A DNA stretch of 64,000 nucleotides, from positions 3,348,001 to 3,412,000 of the forward strand of contig NC_133034.1 in the NCBI RefSeq assembly GCF_048771995.1. Reading direction: 5' to 3'. The notes under the pieces are model-generated. The model was not told the DNA's origin. It worked only from the letters and a program-made list of their open reading frames with translations, and did no database searches. Position numbers and translations under genes: made by a program. Origin of the DNA: Taeniopygia guttata (lineage: Eukaryota > Chordata > Aves > Passeriformes > Estrildidae). Positions 38,925-49,529 of this stretch are shown piece by piece (within the stretch, counting starts at the first letter, position 1; every line of letters starts with the position of its first letter).

Positions 38925-39823
38925 GGACCCAAAAGATGCTGCAGAGCCAAAAGCGCCGGCTCCAGGGGCACAAGGGCGCCGTTGTGCTGCGGGGGGCCCG
39001 CGATGCCCTCAGCGGGGCCGATGCTGCGCCGCGCCTCGGGCAGCCCTGCCCGGCCCCAGCGCCGCTGCCATTGCCCGGCCCGGGACGCTGCGCGGCCCCG
39101 CTCACTCCCCGCTCGCTCCCCTCGCAGCTCCGGCTGCCGCCCTGCCGGGCCTGGCCTCAGCCCCGCCCGGCTCGCCCCGCGGCTTCTCCCGCTGGCCCCG
39201 CTCACTCAGCAGCCGTGCCCGCTCCGAGATGCGCTCCCGGCACACTCGCCTGATGGCCACCTGCAAGCCAAGGCCAGCGCCGGGCTGAGCTCACCGCCCG
39301 CCGCCCACCGGCTCCCGCCGCCGTCCGTCTCTTCCCGGGGCGCCGGCGGCGAGCCCGGGCCCGCAGCAAACGCTGCCGCAGCCGCCGCTGCCCAGCAGGG
39401 CCCTCCCGGCAGAGCCGCTCCAGGGGAGGCTTCTCTGCCCCTGCGGGCGGCACCGCGCTCTCGCCCTTCTGCCCGGGGCACCTGAACGCCCCAGGCGCTG
39501 CTGCTTGCCGAGCCGGCCCGGGCTGCGGCGGCTCGGGCCCGGCGGCCGAGCTGACGAGCGGCGGAGCTCGGAGCGGGGAAGCTGCTGGGGCAGCTCCCGG
39601 GGACGGGGCGGGAGCCGGGCGGCAGCGGGGCGGCTCCAGGCGGAGCTGCGGCAGGGGCTTCGTTCGGGGCTGGGGCCGGGCCAGAGGCCGCGCCAGGCAG
39701 AGCCCCAGGACGGTGCTGCCCCGCCACAAACAGAGTGAGGAACTCTTCCAGAGGCTCCTGTGGAGGCGCCGCAGCCAGTCCGGAGAGAGCCTGGCGGAGG
39801 CGAGACCGCGGCGCGCCGGGCAT
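38925..39823 (-). pseudogene. PIM-1-like serine/threonine kinase, broken 5' fragment
   Basis: Read on the minus strand, one frame gives AEKPPLERLCREGP and the next frame gives ALLGSGGCGSVCCGPGLAAG, together the N-terminal kinase start with the glycine-rich loop of PIM kinases, but frameshifted between the two. After an intron ending CTTGCAG, 39260-39206 encodes VAIRRVCRERISERARL (PIM: VAIK..., with Arg for the usual ATP-binding Lys). After a CCCCGCAG acceptor, 38986 downward begins HNGALVPLE. The catalytic lobe does not follow. The donor expected after GAP near 39340 is not a GT. The best ATG is at 39821-39823. PIM-like kinases are very numerous in songbirds. With the frameshift, lost donor, short third exon and no C-lobe, this copy looks non-functional. 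Confidence 0.7.
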
Positions 39824-39870
39824 GGCCGGGCAGGGGCCGACCCACGCACGGGTGCCTTGCGGGACGCGGC
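38940..39870. promoter_or_regulatory. CpG island over the PIM-like fragment
   Basis: Very high G+C with dense CpG, in sharp contrast to the AT-rich flanks at 37860-38930 and 40140-40450. Long open frames on both strands here are mostly a by-product of the base composition. It may still act as a promoter, but no TATA or transcript start can be assigned. Confidence 0.55.
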
Positions 39871-39994
39871 GTGAGCCGGGCTGGGAAAGGCGGAACACGG
39901 ACGGGACGAGATGGGACGGGAGTAGAAGGAATGGTAGACGGAGAAGGGGACAGAGAGCGAGCAGAAAGTTGAGCGAAAGACCGATCGAAGGAAG

Positions 39995-40071
<77 letters not shown>
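39995..40071. repeat. (CTG/CAG) trinucleotide repeat, about 25 units
   Basis: An uninterrupted TGC/CTG run on the plus strand, CAG on the minus strand. It lies about 170 bp upstream of the best ATG of the PIM-like fragment. In one minus-strand frame it would encode poly-Gln in the same open frame as the kinase N-terminus (MEERPPAPAA before it). Confidence 0.95.
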
Positions 40072-40418
40072 AGCTGCCGGAGCTGGCGGCCGTTCCTCCA
40101 TTGCCTCTGCAAACCCAACGGAGGAGCTGCTGCGCACCCTGTGAATGGATGAAAGAAAGAAACAAATAATAACCCAAAGTAATTCCTATCAGAGAAATAA
40201 CCAATCAACGAAGCAATAAAGAAGAGTGTTGGCTTGTGGCTTCTTTCTTCTTTGGGTGAGACAAAGCATTTCATGGGGAAGAATTGCCTCTTCTGACAGT
40301 TTTGCGAGAGTGGAGCATTTAATTTTGAAGTAGAAAAGGGAAATCGTGTCAGTAGTGCCTTGTCTTTTCATCCTCTGGTGAGACGGGTGCAGGCTGCCAA
40401 AAGACATGGTGTGTAAAA
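40072..40418. other. Upstream flank of the PIM-like fragment, nothing else recognised
   Basis: Single-copy-looking sequence with ordinary base composition. One minus-strand frame stays open through the CAG tract from 40137, but there is no further support for an exon. Confidence 0.5.
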
Positions 40419-40930
40419 TGAACAGGGTCTATGCCTTTATTAATAGTCAGCTCTTTATTAAAAAGTCAGCTCGGCAAGGGGCTCGACAAGGAGCTCGCCC
40501 CCACTGTTGTAGCTTCTCTGGTAGCCAAAGGGTGAGCAGGCATGCAGAGTATGTCCCTGGAGTTTTCGTGGCACACTGGTAGCTGGAGGTGAAGAGGTGT
40601 GCAGTCTGTATCTGAAGTCCAAGCAGACAATTCTCTCCCATTCCCCCCTGGGAACACCAGGAAGTGTGTGTGTCCTTTGCTCCTGCTTCCCACAGCCCAG
40701 TCCACTCTGGTCCTCTGTAGGTTATGGTGACAGGTCAAACACAGACTAGGGATGGGGTTCCCTTTTCCCCAATGAGCACACCCATCCAGCCCCCTCCACT
40801 GTGCCCATCTTTTCCATTTAGGGGTGTTTTTCATCCCCAAAACCCCCTCCCATGATTCCACTGGATTATTTTGCATCCCAGTCCTAGAATGGTAGTGAGG
40901 GTGGGGGGAGGTAGGTGATTCCCAGGAACA
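40419..40930 (-). mobile_element. Probable solo LTR, minus strand
   Basis: On the minus strand it starts TGTTCCTGGGAATCACC and ends CCCTGTTCA, with AATAAAG signals near the 3' end, a layout typical of avian LTRs. No target-site duplication could be recognised. 512 bp. Confidence 0.5.
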
Positions 40931-41068
40931 ATTAGCTAATTAACATTTCAATGTCAGTACTTAGCCCAAGCCAAGTGTCCCAGCCAGGCTGTTTTGTTCA
41001 TAACAGTCTGCAATATGGAACTTGGTGCCAAGTTTCTTTTTCTGTCAGAGGATGAAGAGGGGAAGTAT

Positions 41069-41600
41069 CCCAGAATCACGGAGTCCTGGTATGGTTTGGC
41101 TTGGAAGGGACCTGAAAAATCACATGGTTGCAACCCCACTGCTGTGTCTGGGGACCCCTTGCACTAGACTGGCTTGTCTGGAGTTCCATCCAGCCTGGCC
41201 TTGAACACTGTCAGGGATGGGACATCTACACCTTCTCTGGGCAACCTGTTCCAGGAGAGTCTTTTTCTGAATCCCGCATCTAAACTGACTCTCTTTCCAT
41301 TTGGATCCATCTTCTCTCGTCCTGTCCTTGCCTGCCTTTGTACAAAGTCCCTGCCCAGCCTTTCTAGTAGGTTGCCCTCAGGTACTGGAAGGCCACAGTT
41401 CGAACGAGCCTAAGTTTCTTTTCCAGGATGAAGAAGCCGAGCTGTGTCAGCTGTATCAGCCTTTCCTTGCAGGAGAGGTGCTCCAGCCCTTGCACATCTC
41501 CCTTTCCCTCCTCAGCACCGGCTGCAGCGCGTCCACGTCCTTGCTGTCCGTGCTGGGAAGAGCCGGACGCAGCACTGCAGGTGCAGTGTCAGGGCGGGGA
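41069..41600 (-). mobile_element. CR1 LINE fragment in the intergenic insert
   Basis: Starts CCCAGAATCACGGAGTCCTG and continues with CR1-type stretches such as TCCAGCCTGGCCTTGAACAC and GGCAACCTGTTCCAGG, in reverse orientation. The 5' limit near 41600 is approximate. Confidence 0.85.
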
Positions 41601-42307
41601 GGAGACACGGCCCTGCCTGTGGCTCTGGGAGCAGCACTTGGCGATCGGTCGCCTGCACTGCAGAGAGCCGGGGCCCTTGTGCCTGCCCTTCTCCCCAGGG
41701 CGCCTTTCCCTGCTGCTCGCTTCTCCCATCGCTCGGGGAAATGCCCCCTGTGCCGCCCCTCGGTGCCGCCTCTCGCCGCTGCCCTCAGGGCTGCCCGGCG
41801 CCATCTTGAGGGCCCCAGGCCTCGGCCTCACCGTGCTCACCCAAAGGCCGTGAAAAGCAGACAAAAACACACACCCAGAAAGTGCCCTGTGATACCAAGG
41901 TCAATCTTTTGTCTGCAGCATGGGCTTGCTTTCAGAGTCTGCATGAGATTATAAAATCACCAGGAGAAAAGAGCATGAACAAGTTCTGCTTTGGCAGTAT
42001 CTCAAGGCTTTGAGGGAGAGGGTTTGTGAGGGCTTATTAACTCACAGGGAGGCACAGAAAGTGTTGAAATGGTAAAAATAGTCAAAACCATTTAGAACTT
42101 GGAAGGAAAAACTGAGACACTGGCAGCTAGCACCTCAGAAACACGTGGCTTTTGCTCCTATCATCTGAGAACTTCCTGAGCAGGAGCAATTCTTTGAATT
42201 ATATCAGTGTGGCCATGGCAGGAAAGGGAAGTGAGCAGATGGATTTAGTTTCTCCTGCCACCCCCTGAAATCCCAGTTCTCATTTGTGTGCGCTGTGGAT
42301 TCTGCAT
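41601..42307. other. GC-rich then ordinary spacer, no gene seen
   Basis: 41600-41860 is CpG-rich and open in several frames but matches no family I recognise. 41860-42307 shows nothing. Confidence 0.5.
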
Positions 42308-42795
42308 CAGGGGCCTGTGGCCCTGAGTGGGTGGCCGCTGCCTTAAATTTGGAACGGCGCAGGATGTCTCCCAGACCAAACCTGCCACCAACTCAAATGT
42401 CTACCGCCCTGACAGTCCCAAGTGCACCATGCAAACTGAAATCAGGAACCTGGGCTGGCGAGCTTTGTTTCACAGAGCAAATGGCCGGTGTTTGTGTTCA
42501 GGGGCCTGTGGCCCTAAGTGAGCGGCCACCTCCAAAAAATCCAAACAGCGCAGGATGTGTCCCAGGCCCCCCAACCTGCCACCACCTGGAACTTGCTCTG
42601 CCCTGACAGTCCCAAGCTCCCCTGGCAACCTGACACCAGGAACCTGGGGTAGCGAGCTTTGTTTTCCAGGGAAAAGGGCCGGCGTTCTTGGTCAGGGGCC
42701 CGTGGCCCTGAGTGGGCTGCCGCCTCCAAAAAATCCGACGGGCACAGGATGTGTCCCAGACCCAACGTTCCACCACGTCAAACTTGCTGCACCTT
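42308..42795 (+). repeat. 191-194 bp tandem repeat, about 2.5 copies
   Basis: CAGGGGCC(T/C)GTGGCCCT recurs at 42308, 42499 and 42693, each followed by the same order of stretches: CGCAGGATGT, CCTGCCACCA, CCCTGACAGTCCCAAG, GGAACCTGGG, GCGAGCTTTGTTT. Copies are clearly diverged. Confidence 0.85.
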
Positions 42796-42887
42796 CCCCT
42801 GGCCTTGCTCACTCCCGTGCACCTGCTTCTGAGAGAAAGTGAGTGTGAAGCCTGGGTCACCTGTTTTCACCTGGCAGAACTGCTCCA

Positions 42888-42940
42888 AATACACAGGAAT
42901 CTCCAATATGCAGGAATCTCCCAATATGCAGGAATCTGTG
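42888..42940 (+). repeat. Short tandem repeat, about 3 copies of an 18-19 bp unit
   Basis: AATATGCAGGAATCTCCC and close variants in a row. Confidence 0.8.
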
Positions 42941-43599
42941 TCACCAGTGAGGAAGAAGACACTATCTAGACAGCTCTGCAAGCCAGAGGAAACCTGATTT
43001 TAGGCAGCCTCCTTGCAACTGTGTTCCTTATCATTGATATTTTATTGTTTACTTTGCAGGCTTGCATTTATCAATGACACTTTGCTATACAAAACAGCTG
43101 GAAGACTTCTACGTCCTTTGCCAAATCCTGGGGCACACTGCGGTGATAAATGAGCCCTGAAACAACATGATTTATAGTTTTGTAGCCTCAAGGTGCACTG
43201 CAGATCCTTTTGTACAAATTAAATCCTGCTTAAGTCTCCTTAAATTTTTCAGGGTGACCTCTCTTCTTCCCTGTGTCAATTCTTGTTATGAATCACGAAA
43301 GTCTACCTTCCTTTTTAAAATGTTATTTTAACTAAGGGTCATATATTTCCATTTATTTTCCCTTCAATTAGCATTGGGCCTCAACCACAGTCAGCTCAAA
43401 GGGGACAGTGAATGTCTGCTCAAAGAAAACACTGCCTGTAAAGACGAGAAGGCTCATGGGCTCCTGGCAAGTGCACCCCCAGAGACACTGATCCATGTGG
43501 TGATGAGCTGCTCTCACTGCTCCTTCATTTGCAGAAGCTGCCAGTTAAAATCACAGCTGGAAACAAATTAAATCTGACTTTCTGACTTGCCAGAATGCG
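42941..43599. other. Spacer without recognisable features
   Basis: No reading frame, RNA gene or repeat could be supported. Confidence 0.5.
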
Positions 43600-43960
43600 G
43601 GATCTTTGGTACCTCTGATGCCTTTTTGGCATCTAAGACACCTTTCTGGGCTACCTAAAAACAGAAGACAGATAAAATTAAGGCAATAAAAAGCTGTTCT
43701 ATTTATTGAACGGCCTTCAGGTACATTTAGGGAAGATAAAGCACCCCATGGGCTGCACCCAAAAATGGACCACGGCTCACAGGTTTTCACACTTTTATAT
43801 ATTTAGGCCATTTGCATATTGAGGGTTCATCTTCCATTAACAGCTCCAGGTAATGAAGTCATTTACCCCAAGTTTGCTGCCCCCAACTCACTTTTGTTTC
43901 CATCTCTGGGGGCCTGAGGCAGTGAGGTGTCCTTGATTGCCAGGCCTGGAGAGGAATTGC
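43600..43960 (-). mobile_element. Possible LTR remnant, minus strand
   Basis: The minus strand shows a TATATAAAAGTGTG-like box near 43797 and a TTCAATAAATAG signal near 43705 at a spacing typical of an LTR. The ends are not defined and no internal region is seen. Confidence 0.35.
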
Positions 43961-44669
43961 TGTGTCTGCCCAAAATGGGAAAGCAGCAGCTCACACTGTG
44001 TGTGGAGTTTAGAGCTATACACTAAAGAACTGCAGGGTTGCAAATACATGGAAAATATAGAAGCTTTTCAGCTTCTATATGCTAAGGCATTACCTGTGGT
44101 AAGGCAAGGTAACAATGGTACTGCAGAGAGCACCTGCCCAGCTGGGGCTTTACTGTTAGCACGGAGTTCACAGCTGGAGCCCTAAATCTGCTCTAAGGCT
44201 GCTTTGATGCTGCCATTCATTTCCAGGCACTTTGGGAGGACAGCTGAGTGACAAAAGCTTCAGGTTTCCCATCTGAGTGGTGACTCTCTTGTCTGGGCTA
44301 ACCAGTATTTTAAGTTGCCTTGGAATCTCCATGTGGGAGGTGCCATATGGTGCAAAGTATTTATATTGGTGCGATAGAATGAAGATTTATTAGCAAAAGC
44401 CAAGAAATCTCTGCAGCAGGACAAAGGCTCCTACGTCAGCCTTGTAGCACCACACTGGGGCTGAGAAGTCCTTCAGACTCTCACAAGTAGGAGTTAATCC
44501 TGGTGATAGGAACAGCAATGTTCAGTGAGAGGAACCCGGTCTGTTCTGCTTTTGGGGACTCTTCACTGACCCCAGCCTCAGCATGGATGTCCATGAAGCC
44601 AATGAGCACGCTGAGTTACGTTAGTTTTTAGGAAGATTCACTGAATAAAAACATTGTGAACCGTCCCAG
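43961..44669. other. Spacer without recognisable features
   Basis: Ordinary composition between two LTR-like segments. Only short chance reading frames. Confidence 0.5.
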
Positions 44670-45128
44670 TGATGCCTCAGGTTTTAACTTTTATATTTTT
44701 CAGATTCTGGGCTGCTTTAGTGTGTGGGTCTGGGCTTCATATTAGGGGATGGGGAGCCCTCTGTACAGAGCAGAGAGACAAAACAATTCCTTCTCCAGCT
44801 GGGGACCAAGGACAAATCATCCAAACCTCAGGCCCAAGAGCACAAACAACATGGGCTGAAGAGAGAAAAACAAGCAGGATGGGACTTCATGGGCTAAAGC
44901 TGGAATTGGACAATGAACTCCAAGGTGCAAATGGAGCAGAACTGATCAAAGTGAGAGACCCCGTGAGCGGTCGTGCATTTTGTGACCATTTTGGGTTCAC
45001 CTGGGGTGTAGACCTGGCTGGGCTCTTGTACTGCTCAGGGTGTATCCATTGAGGCCTTTTAATAAATCCCTACTTTATTCTTTAAGTCAGTCTAGCCTCT
45101 GTTCTAGGGCAGCCTTCACAAGGCATCA
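44670..45128 (+). mobile_element. Solo LTR, plus strand (member of a head-to-head pair)
   Basis: Starts TGATGCCTCAGG and ends AAGGCATCA, so it has inverted ends of the TG...CA type. An AATAAATCCCTACTTTATTC stretch near 45060 is like the 3' part of avian ERVL-type LTRs. 459 bp. A second, shorter copy lies next to it in reverse. Confidence 0.65.
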
Positions 45129-45131
45129 GTT

Positions 45132-45449
45132 TGGTCAGAAAATGCACGACCGCTCACGGGGTCTCTCACTTTGATCAGTTCTGCTCCATTTGCACCTTGG
45201 AGGTCATTGTCCAATTCCAGCTTTAGCCCAGGCAGTCCCATCCTGCTTGTTTTTCTCTTTTCAGCCCACTCTGTTTGTGTTCTTGGGCCTGAGATTTGGA
45301 TGATTTGTCCTTGGTCCCCAGCTGGAGAAGGAATTGTTTTGTCTCTCTGCTCTGTGCAGAGAGCTCAGCATCCCCTGATATGAAGCCCAGACCCACACAC
45401 TAAAGCAGCAAAGAATGCGGAAAATTTACAAGGTAAACCTGAGGCATCA
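45132..45449 (-). mobile_element. Partial LTR, minus strand, inverted copy of the neighbour
   Basis: It is the reverse complement of 44670-44988 with modest divergence and lacks the last 140 bp. Together the two make an inverted repeat with arms of about 318 bp and a 143-bp loop. Confidence 0.75.
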
Positions 45450-47242
45450 AAAGCAGAAAGTTCCTAATTTCACCAGTTATTAAGTTAAAATAATCTAAAT
45501 GCAGAGTCTGCTCTTTAAGGCTGTGATCAGCAGCCCTGATGTGGACAGAGAAGGGTGAGGATGTGCAGGGAGCCTGGCTGGTGTTTGGGAGAAGCCAGTG
45601 CAGCCCCAGCCTTCCCCTGGCCCTGGCCCTGGCCCACCTGTGCCTGCCCAGAGGAGCTCTGAGCCTGAGGACATTTCTGTCTTGCTGAAACAGATGAAAT
45701 CATCAGGGAGCGTGGCTGTTGTGCATGAGCCACATTTAACCAGGCTGATTCCCCCAAAGTTACAGAATCCTGACAGAATACAGTGCTTTTAATGACTGAA
45801 TTCCTGTTATTTACTCAGATTAGCTCCATGGTTGGGTTATGCATCTTGTGCTTTCTAGAAGGGCTGATGGCTGCTACAGAAAACAAGGAATTTTCACAAG
45901 CTGTTGATGAATTATTTTAGCACCAGAAACTCCGCTCACTCTAAGGTTTAGAAGGCTTGAAAAATGTTTCCTTCCTGATCAGTTTAAACACCCAGAGGGC
46001 CAGACTTTTACTGAGCAGAAGGGGAATCATTCCAGCCCTTTTGCACCAGGTGAAAAGCTGCTCTGTCAAGACTAAGGCTGCTTGTCAAACTCAGTGCCAC
46101 CAAAAACCCAGTGGTGTCTTGAAAATGGGCTGGATTCCTCTGGCCAGCAGAAGGCACCCAAGACAAGCTGGACGGCAGAGGAGCTTTTTGCAGCACAGGA
46201 GTCTGCCTTCAGTCTTAGGCTAATGAGCTTAACAAACAATGCAGTAACTAGATTGCTGGCAAAACATAAATAGTCCTATAATACAATAATATCTAGTAAA
46301 AATAATGTCCAAAAGCAGTCTGAAAAATTTTACTCCTTAGCCATATCCATTAATTTTTACAAGCAATTAAAGAAAAAGTATTGTAATGTTTTAATCCTAA
46401 ATCTTTACAATTAAGGAATCATCCATAATTGTGGCTTGAATTCCCCCAGAACAAATAGGCACTAAGGCAAATCTATAGGATTCTTATTATCTGTTGGTGA
46501 TAAAGGACTTGCTCTTTTTTCTGCTAAACTGACTTTGACTTTGGCTTCAGAGTCTGCTCTGTGGCAGCAGCATCAGGTCAGGGAACTGGTGCTGTGGAAT
46601 TACACTGGGTTTCCATCACTCATAGCAGGAGAGAGCAGCAGACAAAACTCCACCATCCACCTTCTCTTATCCAGCATGTTTACATACACACATCCTAATT
46701 TTTACAAATTAAAGGACTTGCAGGGACTTTACAACAGATTTAACATGCAATGGCAACTAACCCCTTGGATAAACATGAGAAGCCTTTGCTAAAAAAAAAA
46801 ATAAAATCCCAAACTATCCTGAGTGAGTTTACTCTCACTGTTGGTGCTGTTGAGATTTAAGAAGTGGGAGTTTACTGTGCTGGACATGTGGAGCTTGAAG
46901 GCATTTTGCTGTGATTTGAAAGGTTCTTGCAATCTTTGCTATTCATTGTGTAGCTGCATTTCTGTCCAAAATTGATGCAGTGAGGTGTCCCTCTCCCGTG
47001 TGTTAACTATCTGTATGCCACAGAGTGACACTGTTCCACAAACTATAGAAGCCACAGGAGTTATCACAGGGGCAGGAGCCTTCTACACACACCTGCCCTG
47101 ACAAGTGTTCAGGACTTCTCCCCAGAGTTTGGATGCAGATTCCGTGGTTCCTTTCCTGGGAATTGAGGGAAAGGATCTCGATGTGTGCCCCACCCACAAC
47201 TGGATGGGAAGATGTCAGGGTCAGCTGCTGACACCCCAGCAG
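45450..47242. other. 1.8 kb spacer without recognisable features
   Basis: Contains an A-rich run near 46790 and a small CCTGGC run near 45615. No gene or mobile-element ends were recognised. Confidence 0.5.
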
Positions 47243-47824
47243 TGTGAAAGTCCTTGTTCCCCCAGCCTGGCAGCCGAAGAAGGAGTCTGGAATGCGTGAA
47301 GTCGAGTTTTCAAGGTTGTTTATTTTTCCTTATCTATAACATGTCTCTCTGGCCTGCCGAGGTCCGCCTAGTACAGAAGCCATGGCAGTCTGCCTCGAGT
47401 CCTGGGCGCCTCCCACATTATATACTCAAAATTACGTGTTGTATTTCTACAGATTTGTGCCAAAGCCCACCACCTATGTTAGACAGTGAATCTCTACCTT
47501 AAACCAATAGAAAAGTGTCACCATCACAGCAAGACATGGAGGACAAGAGAAGGAGAAGGCCAGGAAACGCCCAGATTCCTGCATCTTGTACCCCTGAATT
47601 ACATACTAAAGACTTTAAAATTTTACTTTGCCACCCTGTGTCAATTCACCTATTACACTACTCAAACCCTTTTGGCTTGTAATTCCTCATACAGAGTTGG
47701 CAGCCTCTCCCACAGACTAAAATTGAAGCCACAGGTGTTTTTGACTTCTTGCCAGGGTCTCTGAGCCCCCTGCCAGGGTCTCGAGACATCCAGGGCAGCC
47801 AGAGGGATGTCCTGGACTGCGACA
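47243..47824 (-). mobile_element. Solo LTR, minus strand
   Basis: On the minus strand it begins TGTCGCAGTCCAGGACATCC, holds a TATATAATGTGGG box and an AAAATAAACAACC signal, and ends near ACTTTCACA, the layout of passerine endogenous retrovirus LTRs. About 582 bp. The inner end is approximate, no internal genes are attached, and flanking duplications were not clear. Confidence 0.65.
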
Positions 47825-49529
47825 GTAAGATACTTTGGATCCTAAGTTATATTATTTCTTCCCTACCTGTGAAATGAATGGTACCTTTAACCCAATGCTG
47901 TATATACCTACTAGTACTCTCTTTTTGTCTTTATTCCTGTGTAGTATTAGTTGGTTTTAAGCCTTATGTCTGTTAGTTTTGTGTCCGTTAAATACATAAT
48001 TAATTCTCTATCAGACTGAATTAGCTATTATTAAAAAACTTGTGAACCAGAGTGGGTTTTGAGGTGCTGGCCACCTCAATAAAGCTCATGCCTGCTGCCA
48101 GAGACGGGGCAAGGGGCAGGGGCTTATCTAACCCCCCACATCCATTTGTAAAAGTGAGTCCCAGCCCGGCCCAGCTCAGCAGGCAGCTGGTACCGCTCTG
48201 CCCCACTGGCACCTGCAAGGGCAGCAAAACCCACACCAGCACTGCCTCAGCCTGGCCAGAAGGCACTTCTCTCACTGGTGGCTTTCTTTGGGTGCCGGTA
48301 TTTTGCAGCAGTTCCAGTGCCATTCCCTCCCTGAGAAAACCTTGGCTTCAAAAGAGGGATCCCTCTACAGTGGGCAATGGCTGCAGGTGTCACTGCTGGC
48401 TCTGGCTGTGCTGCCAGGGGCATGGCAAGGACAGCAGGGCAGTGAGGAGAGAGCCATGGGCCATTGCATCACAAAGGGCAGCCCCAGGAGAGAGCCATGG
48501 GCCATTGCATCACAAAGGGCAGCCCCAGGAGAGAGCCATGGGCCATTGCATCACAAAGGGCAGCCCCAGGAGAGAGCCATGGGCCATTGCATCACAAAGG
48601 GCAGCCCCAGGCTGGGGTTCTAGGAAGGTTGTGGTTGACAGGGCCACAGCGGCAGGAGATGCATCTGGCTCTGCCTCTCTGTGCCCAGCGCTGGCGATTG
48701 GAGTCACCCGACCTTGTTCCAAGGCTGGGTACCAAGCTCCCATTGCTGTCAACTCCGAGAGCATTCCCAAATTCAAACCCAGACACTTCTGCGAGGCAGA
48801 AGCACGGGTTCAAAGATGGACTTTACCAGAAAAGGAAAGACCACTGAAGGAAAAGGTGAGGATAGAAAGGAGCTGAAAGGTTGACAGCAAATGGAAAAAG
48901 GTCCCCCCAGATTATTGGGAAAACTGGTCCATGGTGGTCAGTGCTGGCTCTGTGTCAGAGTACGGGGCTGACAGCTACAGATGATCCTGCAAGGATGGCC
49001 ATGGCATCACAACATTCCATCATTAGGCTACTCTGCTTTCCCCTTTTTGACAGTAGCCAAATCACTCATACTGAAAGCCAGGACAGGGACTGTGGCCACA
49101 GCTGACCACAGACTGGACAGGGTCATGAGATGCAGTCCTGTTTCTTTTTTGCCATCAATGTTGGGCCTCACGACAGATAAATTTCCCCTTTCTTCCTCTC
49201 CTTGCTGATCGGGTCCAACACTGAGGGTGGTATTACAGTGCTGTAGGAACACCACTAAGGCCTGCTGCTTGCAGAGAGGTCTTTGTGGTTTGCAGAAATA
49301 GCGGTCACAGCTGTGTCGGTTTTCCCTGGGGATTCACAGAAGGTCAGCCTGAAGAAGGAATCTTTTTTTCCCCTCTTACCATTAGAGCCTCCCACATCTC
49401 CCTTTAGACTTGATAACTCAATGCTGCTTAGAGGAATTACACAGAGACTAGTCCCATGAAAAATAAAATTAAAGCAATTTTCTCAGAAATTAAAAAAATC
49501 CTCGGGTATCGCCGCCATTAGATGTGTTG
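47825..49529. other. Spacer with the 41-bp minisatellite; no supported gene
   Basis: A long frame is open from about 48088 to 48876 through the minisatellite, but it has no recognisable homology, splice context or codon signature. The TOGARAM2-like homology starts only at about 49571. Confidence 0.5.
48447..48614 (+). repeat. Minisatellite, 4 x 41 bp, essentially perfect
   Basis: GAGCCATGGGCCATTGCATC recurs at 48451, 48492, 48533 and 48574, with 41 bp between each. The units appear identical, so the expansion is recent. Confidence 0.95.

Noticed and set aside
39202-40274. Three long minus-strand frames with poly-Ser, poly-Ala and poly-Gln
   Set aside because: Three frames over the same CAG tract cannot all be real. 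Only the frame holding the PIM-like N-terminus was kept, and that one as a pseudogene.
47225-47835. Target-site duplication around the LTR at 47243-47824
   Set aside because: Flanking bases do not match convincingly whichever end point is chosen.
48052-48876. Long open frame through the minisatellite
   Set aside because: No recognisable homology or exon structure; noted only as a curiosity.
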